From Girardinichthys multiradiatus (taxonomy: Eukaryota > Chordata > Actinopteri > Cyprinodontiformes > Goodeidae): DNA of 64,000 bases. Under the pieces are notes generated by a model. The model saw only the letters and a program-made list of their open reading frames with translations. It was not told where the DNA came from and ran no database searches. Positions within the stretch are counted from its first letter, which is position 1; each line of letters opens with the position of its first letter. The stretch covers positions 32,567,958 through 32,631,957 of the forward strand of contig NC_061805.1 in assembly GCF_021462225.1 (NCBI RefSeq), in the 5' to 3' direction. Positions 11,153 to 23,100 of the stretch are shown in pieces. A program made the translations under genes and the position numbers.

Positions 11153-14100
11153 ATGTCTAAACGTCTGCGAAACACTGAGTTGTGCGCCGATTGCTGTGTT
11201 CCAGGTAAGCTCATTCACACTGAGGGTTTTACTAGGTTTTAATGATATTAATCTGGTGACTTTTGCTTATTAATGCATCAGGCTTGGATCAGATTATATC
11301 TGCAGCCCCGCGGCGGTTTCTGCTGCTTAGTAGTTCCTCGATGCAATGTACACAGACCAACCAATGATGTGTGTTAATGGTATTATAGCAAATCTGACTC
11401 CCTAGTATTTCCAATCTAATTTTGAATTCAAACATATGTTATGAAGTTTCAAATGTCAATTCCATGTTTCTTGATTTCGACTGCGTCCTTCAAAGTTTTA
11501 GTCCATTTCCACAATGTTTGACTGAAGACCTCTTACTGGGCCCTTTTGATTTATTTATTTATACAAATAATAAGGAAAACAACGACACGTGCATTTAGTG
11601 AGGACAAACACCTCTTCAAAAAGGGCTTCTACACTTGATGCTCTTTGCTAGATGAAAAGTCACAGTTTTACTTAGTATCTGACATTATGCATTCGATGAA
11701 CAATCAGAAAAAGTTTAATATCAATATTATCACGTGTGATTTAACCTTTGGTAATATTTTCATGGTAATCATTAAAAGTGGTAATTGTTTTATCCCTAGC
11801 CTGAATCTAACACTCTCCTTTAGTAGAGCTTGTTTCACTTGTAATACATCTGATTACAGTGTAGTTGGCAGGTTAGTGCATCAAGGTTTAAACTAAAGCT
11901 TAAAAAGTTACTGCTTCAAAGTCTTTAGTATGTCAAGTTTGATGTTGGAACAAACAGAAAGAGATTTCAAATGGTATCATTTGAAGTTGAGACAGTTTCA
12001 GCATTTTAAGAGCTAAAAAAAGTATTTCCTTTGTCTCTTGATTAACGTTGAGGCCTGTGAAAGGTTGTGACCTAAAATAACAAATGCAATCACAGTATTG
12101 AAATGACCAAACCTTTTTGTTTAATGTTGTTCACAGTAAATGTTGTTGTTAAATCATAAAATTGCTATTAAAACACTTTCTCTTATTTTTTTTTATGGAA
12201 CCTGGACCTTCATCGGGCCAAAATAAGTATGTGCTCATGTATTAAATCAGATCATTTTTGGTGTAGATGTACTTGACAACATCAACTTACAGACCATTTG
12301 GTTGATTTCATAAGTTCTCCTCTTCTTTAGGTAATTTAAATAGTATTGTTAGACCAAAACTTTAACAATAAAACACTTGCTGTTTCAGTAACAGGAATGA
12401 AAATGACAGCGTGGGTATGTTTACGCTATCATCAAAAATTCATGAAACTGCACATAAAAAGCTGTTTTTGATTGAACAGCGCAGGCAGCAGCGTCATCAC
12501 CAACTGAGTGACTGGAGTAAAACGCAAGATGCAGACTTGCTTACAGTAACATACCTGCCTGTAAGTAATATTCTTCATTAGCAGACATTATTTCTATGAA
12601 AGTATATCTGACCACAGTCTAGACAGGGACCGGTTATCAGTATCAAAGTATGCCAAGGTCCTAAAAAGTGACATTTAAAACCTGCTACAGCTGTCTTTCA
12701 CGCCTCTCCTGTGGATAACTGAAGGAGCACCATTCAATCAAATCATATCATGTTTCTCAACCAGGGTTATCATTTGGTGAGACCCTCATACCAGCCCATA
12801 CCTACTGCAGTCCAACATGAGACAAATGCCATCATCTACTTACAGAGATCTACTTGTTGAAGTAAGTTATAGGCCTGGAAGAAGCTTGGAGTGAGCTTTC
12901 ACACTCTAATAGGCCTGTGAAAGTGGAACAAATAATGAATGCATTGTGTCTCAGATACGCCTCAGATAGTCCCTTTTAAAGGAAAAAGCAGTGACGTAAG
13001 GTTTTTCAGCGGGCACAGGAAGCAAAACAGGATGCAGAGCGCATTGACTGCATATTGTTGTTGCAAAACAATTATTTTATTGTTATAACGTGTTTGATTT
13101 ACTGAACATAGCACAGCTTCCCTATAAAAAAAAATGTAATACCTTAATCATATGTCTACTATCTTTCCTTTTTGCTTGATGAGCAAGTTTGCAGAGCATG
13201 CAGGATCCCATCTGTCATTTTGTCACTCAGATTAGTTAAGACTGGGAGTTTCTCAGCAGCTGCCCCAGCATATGTCCGGTTGTTGAGTGTTAATATTTTT
13301 GGAGTTTCAGGATGCGGCATTAAGTTTAGCCGCTCTTGTTGAGAAAAGCATGAAGGAGGCATGTCAGCAAGTCTCTGTGGAGGGTTAAGTGGAGAATAAG
13401 GGGAGACCCAGGAGACAGAATCTGACCGCCAACCCCAGCAGCTGTTGCTCCAGTACCTCAGCTGCTACTTAGACATTTACGGTCTTCGGCATCCGCCCTT
13501 CCATGAAGCCAGACACTCGGCTTGCTTAATAGTTTGGGCCGTGTGAGGGTCTTATAAGGTTATTGTTTTTTTTTTTTGTCCTGTTGGGCGTCGGAAAGTT
13601 TCTCGGCAGATAGTAGTGGAACAAACAGTTGTATTCTGCACTCGATGTAGTTTGTAGGTTTAAATGGGTTAAATACACTCGCTTATTTGACAACCGCATA
13701 CTGTACTCTGCTTCTGTTTGCAGCACCATGTATTACTCTCAAATACAGCTCATTTCTATGTCTTACTTCTCTTTTGTCTCAGCACGCCTGTGAAAAAGGA
13801 AGCTGCTCTTTCAGAAGGTGCTTCTAACTGCTGGTGCTCACTTCCTTTTTACAGACTTTATACAAGCTGCACGGCCTCACTTTAGCATGCAATAAAACAA
13901 CTTTAAAGAAGTACTACAACAACTCCTAAATGACCTGATGAATTTTTTTCTCCGATTGCCTTTGTAAGTTTTTAGTCGCTGCCTTAAAAGGGGAAATAAT
14001 GAATATCTGAAATTTTGAACAGAAAAATACATGTACAGTACAGACCAAAAGTTTGGACACACCTTCTCATTCAAAGAGTTTTCTTTATTTTCATGACAAT

Positions 14101-17100
14101 GAATATTGTAGCTTCACACTGAAGGCATCAAAACTATAAATTAACACATGTGGAATTATATACTGAACAAAAAAATGTGAAACAACTGAAAATGTCTTAT
14201 ATTCTAGGTTCTTCAAAGTAGCCACCTTTTGCTTTGATTACTGCTCCACACACTCTTGGCATTCTGTTGATGAGCTTCAAGAGGTAGTCACCTGAAATGG
14301 TTCTCCAACAGTCTTGAAGGAGTTCCCAGAGATGCTTAGCACTTGTTGGCCCTTTTGCCTTCACTCTGCGGTCCAGCTCACCCCAAACCATCTCGATTGG
14401 GTTCAGGTCCGGTGACTGTGGAGGCCAGGTCATCAGGCGCAGCACCCCATCACTCTCCTTCTTGGTCAAATAGCCCTTACACAACCTGGAGGTGTGTTTG
14501 GGGTCATTGTCCTGTTGAAAAATAAATGATGATCCAACTGAAAGCAAACCGGATGGAATAGCATGCCGCCGCAAGATGCTGTAGTAGCCATGCTGGTTCA
14601 GTATGCCTTCAATTTTGAATAAATCCCCAACAGTGTCACCAGCAAAGTACCCCCACACCATCACACCCCCTCCTCCATGCTTCACGGTGGGAACCAGGCA
14701 TGTAGAGTCCATCCGTTCACCTTTTCTGCGCCGCACAAAGACACGGTGGTTGGAACCAAAGATCTCAAACTTGGACTCATCAGACCAAAGCACAGATTTC
14801 CACTGGTCTAATGTCCATTCCTTGTGTTCTTTAGCCCAAACTAGTCTCTCGTGCTTGTTGCCTGTCCTCAGCAGTGGTTTCCTAGCAGCTATTTTACCAT
14901 GAAGGCCTGATTCACACAGTCTCCTCTTAACAGTTGTTCTAGAGATGTGTCTGCTGCTAGAACTCTGTGTGGCATTGACCTGTTCTCTAATCTGAGCTGC
15001 TGTTAACCTGCGATTTCTGAGGCTGGTGACTCGGATGAACTTATCGTCCGCAGCAGAGGTAACTCTTGGTCTTCCTTTCCTGGGGCGGTCCTCATGTGAA
15101 CCAGTTTCTTTGTAGCGCTTGATAGTTTTTGCGACTGCACTTGGGGACACTTTAAAAGTTTTCCCAATTGTTCGGACTGACTGACCTTCATTTCTTAAAG
15201 TAATGACGGCCACTCGTTTCTCTTTACTCAGCTCCTTTTTTCTTGCCATAATACAAATTCTAACAGTCTATTCAGTAGGACTATCAGCTGTGTACTGTAT
15301 CCACCTCCTGCACAACACAACTGATGGTCCCAACCCCATTTATAATGCTTGAAATCCCACTTATTAAACCTGACAGGGCACACCTGTGAAGTGAAAACCA
15401 TTTCAGGTGACTACCTCTTGAAGCTCATCAACAGAATGCCAAGAGTGTGCGGAGCAGTAATCAAAGCAAAGCAAATTTGAAGAACCTAAAATATAAGATA
15501 TATTTTCAGTTGTTTCACACTTTTTGGTTCAGTATATAATTCCACATGTGTTAATTCATAGTTTTAATGCCTTCAGTGTGAAGCTACAATATTTATAGTC
15601 ATAAAAATAAAGACAACTCTTTGAATGAGAAGGTGTGTCCAAACCTTTGGTCTGTACTGTACATCTCCATGATTTAAAATATTATCAAAATATTTATGAC
15701 GGTCATTTAATTGCAAGAAGTAAAATGTGAATGCTGTAGGTTCATTACACAGTGAGTGCTGTATTTAGATAATTTATTTTTGTTAATATCATGTAAGACC
15801 AGTTAAAAAGAGACAGTTAATATAGAAATGTGGGCCTACTGAAAACTATATCCATGTAATTGGTCGTTACTCCTTACTGGATCAATGCATTGTTGGATGG
15901 GTCAGCCAATGGGATTGATGACGTTCGAAGTAAACGTTGGTTTCTTTGAAATCAGCCTTCGACTCGTCTGCACTCAGGTCTCTGGTACACAATAAACAGC
16001 TTCGACTCGTAGGTGGGTCGAAGCTGGTGACGATATAATACAAGTATGGTGGCTTATTATCATTTACATTTTTTCCACAAAGGTCATCAAGCTCCGCAAT
16101 CTTGCTACTACGGTTTCCTGTGTAACTCCCACTGTGGATGCTGTTGATGATGTATGCTTGGTTCTAAAAACGGGTGTAAACGCATGTTGGTTCTCAACAG
16201 AGCACCTAAGTTTGAAGGCACCCGAACACAAATGGTCCAAAAGTGAGAGTTCCTTCGCTGCCTTCTGTGAGCAGCCATCTTCCTTAGCTGTGACCTTTTG
16301 TCAAGGGTGTTAATCAGCTGGACAACTGTCAAGACAGCAGCCCTTCCCATGTTTGTGGATGCCATAATATGGCTATGACATAACATTTCTGCATTAGCTG
16401 TAAGTCATAACATCACAGTTTACAGAATAAATGCTTGAAATGTATTACTTTCTGTGTAAAGAGTCTAACCCTACCTTTTTATAATTGCAACAATGGGTCT
16501 TGGCAATAAATCTTACACCCAAGAGCCTGTATTCAATTCAATTCAGTTTATTTATATAGCGCCAATTCACAACACATGTCGTCTCAAAGCACTTCACAAC
16601 AGTCAGGTTCATACATTCCAATTAATCGTAACCATTGAACAGTGCAGTCAGAATTAGTTATTTATTCAAATTGGATAAAAAGTTTTTCTGTCTAAGGAAA
16701 CCCAGCAGATTGCATTGAGTCAGAGACTTGTAGCATTCACTCCTCCTGGATGAGCATGTAGCGACAGCAGAAATGGGGGGTGTGTTTGCACCTCAACCAT
16801 AACTGAGCCGGTTTAGGCTAAACCTGACTCCCCCTTACTCCATCCAACAGGGAGGGAAGAAGATGGAGATAAAAAAAATAAGGAAAATAGCTCAGGATAA
16901 CCTAAGCCACTCTAAATATAAGCTTTATCAAAAAGGAGAGTTTTAAGCCTAGCCTTAAAAGTAGACAGGGTGTCTGCCTCACGGACTAAAACTGGGAGCT
17001 GGTTCCACAGGAGAGGAGCCTGATAACTAAAAGATCTGCCTCCCATTCTACTTCTAGAGACTCTAGGAACCACCAGTAAACCTGCAGTCTGAGAACGAAG

Positions 17101-20100
17101 TGCTCTGTTAGGAACATATGGAACAATCAGATCTCTGATGTATGATGGAGCTAGATCATTAAGGGCTTTATATGGGAGGAGGAGAATTTTAAATTCTATT
17201 CTGGATTTAACAGGGAGCCAATGAAGGGAAGCTAAAATACGAGAAATATGATCTCTCTTTTTAATTTTCATCAGAACTCTTGCTGCAGCATTTTGAATCA
17301 GCTGAAGGCTTTTAACTGCATTTTGTGGACATCCTGATAGTAAAGAATTACAATAGTCCAGCATTGAAGTAACAAATGCATGGACTAGTTTTTTAGCGTC
17401 ACTCCTAGACAGGATATTTCTAATTTTGGCAATGTTCCGGAGAGGAAAGAAGGAAATCCTAGAAACCTGTTTAATATGGGATTTAAATGACATGTAATGG
17501 TCAAAAATAAGACCAAGGTTTTTTACTTTATTATCGGAGGTCAATTTAATGCCATCCAGGTTAAATGATTGACTAAGCAGTTTCTTTTTTAAAGACCCCG
17601 GTCCAAAGATGACAACTTCTGTCTTGTCTGAATTTAGAAGCAGAAAATTTAAAGTCATCCAAGTTTTTATGTCTTCAAGGCATGCTTGTAGTCTATCTAA
17701 CTGGTTGGATTCATCAGGATTTATGGATAAGTAAAGCTGAGTATCATCATCGTAAAAGGGAAAATTTATTCTATACTGCCTGATAATTTTACACTTGGAA
17801 GCATATATATAGTAAAGAGAATTGGCCTGAGTACTGAACCTTGTGGTACTCCACAATCAACCCTGCAGTTTAAAGATGATTTATCATTTACATGAACAAA
17901 CTGGAATTTGTCATAACATCAGACAAATAAGATTTAAACCAACCTAGTGCTGTTCCCCTGATCCCTACAGCATATTCCAGCCATTTTAAGAGAATATTAT
18001 GGTCGACTGTATCAAATGCAGCACTGAGATCTAACAGAACCAGAACAGACACAAGTCCATTATCTGAGGCCATAAGAATATCATTAGTGACTTTCAACAG
18101 AGCTGTTTCAGTGCTATGATGAGCTCTGAAACCTGACTGAAACTCTTCAAACAGGTCATTGCTGTGTAAATGCTCACACATTTGATTAGCAACTATTTTC
18201 TCAAGAATTTTAGATAAGAATGGAAGATCGGATATAGGTCTGTAATTTATTAAGTCATCTCGATCAAGCGAAGGTTTCTTAAGTAAAGGTTTAATTACAG
18301 CTTAAAAGCCTGTGGTACATATCCATTTACTAAAGATAGATTAATCATATCTAAAATGGGGCTGGTAATCAGAGGGAACACTTCCTTAAATAATTTGGTA
18401 GGGTTTGGGTCAAACATATAAGTTGAAGGTTTAGATGAAGCTAATATTTCTGATAACTCAGGAAGCTTCACAGGATCAAAACAGTCCAAACACAGATCAG
18501 GTTCTACAGTTACTTCCAATGTTGTCTCACTTGCTGAGGATGAAGTAATCATCTTCGGGATTATGTCAAAGATTTTTTTGTTAATAGAATCAATTTTATT
18601 TTGGAAGGATCCCATAAAGTCATGACTGCTGAGAGCTAAGGGAATGGATGGCTCAACAGAGCTACGACTATGTGTAAGTTTAGCAACTGTACTAAAGAGA
18701 AACCTAGGATTATTCTTGCTCTCTTCTATTAATGATGAGAAATAAGCTGTTCTAGCTTTGTGAAGTGTCTTTTTATACAACAGTAAGCTATTTTTCCAGA
18801 TTACCGTATTCTCCGCACTATAAGGCGCACCGGATTATAAGGCGCACCTTCAATGAATGGCCTATTTTAGAACTTTTTTCATATATAGGGCACACCGGAT
18901 TATAAGGCGCATAGAATAGAAGCTACTGCAGTCAAACGTTTGACTGGGGTTGCGTTATGCATCCACTAGATGGAGCTGTGCTAAAGAGAATGTCAACAAA
19001 ACAGTCAGATAAGTCAGTCAGTCAAACTTTATTAATACACTACAAACCAGCGTTCTGATAACTCCATTCACTCTCATGGTAAGGTCTTCTCTACATAGAA
19101 TTCTATGTGTAGTGCCATTTTCTCTCCAATTTTCTAACATTGTGCTTTAAAGTACGCAGCTCTGAATTAAACCATGGAGCTACCCTCCTATGAATAAATA
19201 CCCTCTTTTTCAAGGGGGCTGCAATGATGAAGTCACACTATGAACAGAAGAATCAATTTGTGAAGGGGCAGAAACAGAATTATTGCCCTCCACTGTGCTT
19301 TTCTGTGATAATGAGAAAATCAAAAGTGGAACAGATTTTTTAAAGGTTGTTACAGCCTTGTCTGATAATGATCTACTATAATGAAATTTTCTTTCAGGTG
19401 TGGAGTACTCAGTTAAATTAAACTCAAGGGTTATTAAAAAATGGTCAGACAGGACAGGGTTATGAGAAAATATTATGTCTTTACACTCAATGCCATATGT
19501 CAGCACAAGGTCCAGAGAATGAAGACAAAGGTGGGTAGGTTTGTTAATGTTTTGAGCAAAGCCAATTGAGTCTAAGATAGCATTAAAGGCTATATTTAAG
19601 CTATCACTTTCAGTGTCAACATAAATGTTAAAATCCCCCACTATAATAACCTTATCTGTATTTAACACTAAATCCGATAAAAGGTCTGAAAACTGATCTG
19701 AAAATTGAGAGTAAGGGCCTGGTGGACGGTACAAAACAACAAACAGAAGTGGTTTTAGTGCTTTGCAATTTGGATGAGGAAAACTAAGCATTAAATATTC
19801 AAAAGAGTTGTAGCTATTGATTGGTCTTGGACTAGTCAATAAATCGGACTGAAAGATGGTTGCTACTCCTCTTCGCCCAGTATTTCGAGGAATGTGAAAA
19901 TTTAAATAATAGGAGTTGACTTATTTATAGTAACATAATCCTCTTGCTGCAGCCAGATTTCTGTGAGGCAAAATAAATCAATCTGATTGTCACAAATCAG
20001 GTCACTAACTAGCAATGTCTTTGAAGAGAGAGATCTTATTTTCAGTAAGCCACATTTAATTGTTTTATTTTTCTTTTTAGTCTGAGTTGTGTTTATTTTT

Positions 20101-23100
20101 AATGTATTTTCCTTATTTACTCGTTTGAGATTATTTTTTAATCTATTCAATTTTGGCCGTGGGCGAGACACTGTCTTAATAGGGTAATGGGTGGGTAGCA
20201 GTACAGAAGCTGCAGAAAGCAGAGTTAAACTACGACCCTGCTTCCTGGTCTGAACCCTGGGTTGTCAGAGGTTTTGAGAACTAACAAATTCAGCCAGATT
20301 TCTAGAAAGAAGAGCTGCTCCATCCAAAGTGGGATGGATGCCATCTCTCCGGATCAGACCAGGTTTTCCCCAAAATGTTCGGCAATTATCAATGTAGCCC
20401 ACATTGTTTTCTGGACACCACCTAGACAGCCAGCGGTTGAATGACAGCATGTGGCTAAACATGTCAACCAGAGTTGGCTTCTCAGCGGGTGTGTCGCTGA
20501 GCGGGGAAAATCTGTTAGAAACGCAGACGAGTTGGTGGTGACCTGTTGGCTGGGATCTAGGACTATGCTTTCTACGTACCGTCACCCAGCCGTCCTGAGG
20601 CCCCGGCTGCGCGGGCTCTGCTGGAGGACTGCCACAGGGAGCTACTATGTGTCCCCTTAATGGTCCTGCATTTGTAAAGATAATGCATTTATGGGTTGAG
20701 CAGCAGAGTTGAATATTTTGGGTTGTGCCCTTGAAAAACTTGCCAAATCCTCTTAGCAAATGCCAAGAAACATTTTGTGGAGGCAGTATCATGGTGTGGG
20801 GCAACATTTGCCTCACTGGAAAAACAAGGACCCAAGATGTCTTGTCTCTTCAAACATCAGCCATTCTATCTGGTAAAAGGCACCAAACCAGAGGCAGAAG
20901 CAGAATAAGCACTCTGGCACTGGAAAGGAGGATTTAAGTTTTTCATTGGCCCAGCCCACACATTCAGCACTGCTGCTCAACCAAGACATGTATTTTCTTC
21001 ACAAATGTGGCACAAATCAAGGGACACAGAGGCTTGGAAGTATGAGATGTTATTGACAAAAAGCATTGCTACAACAACAAAATAATGAACCTTACTTTCT
21101 TTTACCAAGTGTATATACGGTGTTGCTAAAAGTGTTTGCTTAAATCATGAATTAACTGGGATTAAACTACTTTTTCAGCTACATTTTTACACAACAAACC
21201 CACAAGCCTAAACACTACCTGACCTGCAGAGAAAATAAACAAGTAAAATAGAACCTCTCCGACGACATGAAGTAGGCTGAAAGATCTCAAAAAGCAACAC
21301 ATTAAAAAAAATCAAAGGCAGTAAAAAAAAAAAGGTCAATTAGCAGATGTGAATCTTTCCAGGTGACGCTGATCAGCCAAATTACTCTGATTCAACCAGG
21401 AGATCACAAAACAACCAGAACAACGTTTAAAGAACTGCATACCTCACCTGCCTCGGTTAAGGTCAGAGTTCATGATTTAACAATAAGAAAGAGACTGGGA
21501 ACAGAGTTTGAAGGTCATAACCACTGTTGGTCTTATGTCTGTGTCATGTTATATCTGACCTTTAAACTAACATCCATTCATCCATTTTTATACCGCTTCT
21601 TCCATACTTGGTTACGGGGGAGCTGGTGTAGTCAATGGTCGAGAGGCGGGGTACAACCTGGACAGGTCGCCTGTCCATCGCAGGGCAACACACAGGACAA
21701 GCAACCATGCACACACCCATTCATTGCTAAGGGGAATATAGAGAGACCAATTAACCTAATCGTCATGTGTTTGGACTGTGGGAAGAAGCCAGAGTACCCG
21801 AAGAGAACCCACTCATGCAAGGGGAGAACATGCAAACTCCATGCAGAAAGACCCCCGGGTGGGAGTCGTACAGAGGACCTTGCTGCCATGCAACAGTGCT
21901 ACCAACGTGCAGCACCCTTAAACTAAGAGTGATTCAGAAACAGACCGTCATACTTGACAGTCAAACATGGTGGTGGTAGTGTGATGGTTTGGGGCTGCTT
22001 TGCTTCCTCAAGACCTGGACGACTTGCCATAATTAATGGAATCATGAATTTTGCTCTTCACCAGATAATCCTGCAGGAGTCCAGCCATCAGTACTGGATC
22101 TTAAGCCATATCAAACTTTCACTCAGCAGCAGGACAATAATCCAAAGCAGAGTAGCAAGGCTACCATTGAATGGTTTTTAAAAAAAAAAACCTAATGAAG
22201 TTTACTGTAGTTAAACCTTAAACACACCGTTCATCCTCAAAAACTATCTAACACCTCCAAATTAAAACGTTTCTACCAAATTGAGTGGGTCAGAATTCGT
22301 CAGTGGTGATGTAAAAGACTCATTGCCAATTATCGCCAACTCTAGATGCCATTTGTTGTTGCTAAGGGTGGCACAACTAATTATTAGGCTTAGGGGGCAA
22401 TTACTACCAGGTAGATTTGGATAGCTTTTCTTGCTTACTAGATGAAATCTTTTTCTTTCATGTCAAGTTTTTATTTTCCAGCCTTAACTGTTCTATTCTG
22501 ATCTCACCATTTAAAATAAAAAGGATAAAAGGTTCTCAAGAATCTATTTGTTCCCAAATTTTCATTTATTTGTGTAACCTCACTGCAAGCGCTCCGATTA
22601 CGGCTTTATTCTCCTTTTTTCCAGAGCCTCGCTGGGCCTCCGTGAACAGGGGGGTGCTGATTTGCGACGAGTGCTGCAGTGTTCATCGAAGTCTCGGCAG
22701 GCACAGCTCCCAAGTCCGTCACCTGACACATTCCACATGGCCTCCAACGCAGCTTCAGGTTAATGACCCTCCACCGAGAGGAAATGCCAATTTATGTTCA
22801 GCTTTGCTTGCAAACCTGTTCGGTATGCTGTGAAATTGTCTTCTCTACAGACCAAGCATTTTGGCCTGGAATGCCTTGATGCTACACAACTACATGTCTT
22901 TATTTGTAGCAGTTTTTCATTGAATGGGACATGTTTGAAGCAATTACTTTTGTTTTACTTTTGTCTAGATGGTGCAAACGTTAAACAGCAATGGTGCAAA
23001 TTCAATATGGGAGCACTCCCTTCTGGACCCTGCATCTGTGATGAGTGGAAAACGTAAAGCCAATCCTCAGGACAAACTTCTGTAAGATTTTTTTGGTTTA

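Larger units (their letters stand above)
16531..20640 (-). mobile_element. L2-clade LINE, broken
   Basis: Minus-strand non-LTR element. Its 3' end lies at 16531, where the tail reads (TGAAT)n-like (ATTCAATTCAATTCAG on the plus strand). Reading 5' to 3' on the minus strand: an ORF1 remnant (about 20640-20265), the endonuclease (about 20171-19210), an inserted MITE-like block (about 19090-18802), then reverse transcriptase and C-terminal region (18780-16912) and a 3' UTR (16911-16531). Several frameshifts break the ORFs. There is no LTR. It lies in GIT2 intron 1. Confidence 0.85.

Noticed and set aside
16108..16386. 92-aa minus-strand open frame
   Set aside because: Its first 20 residues match decayed Tc1 transposase N-termini at two other places in the window, and the rest has no support.
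21363..21926. 187-aa plus-strand open frame
   Set aside because: It is a chance fusion of a Tc1 remnant ([10 protein letters not shown]) with an interspersed repeat; not a gene.
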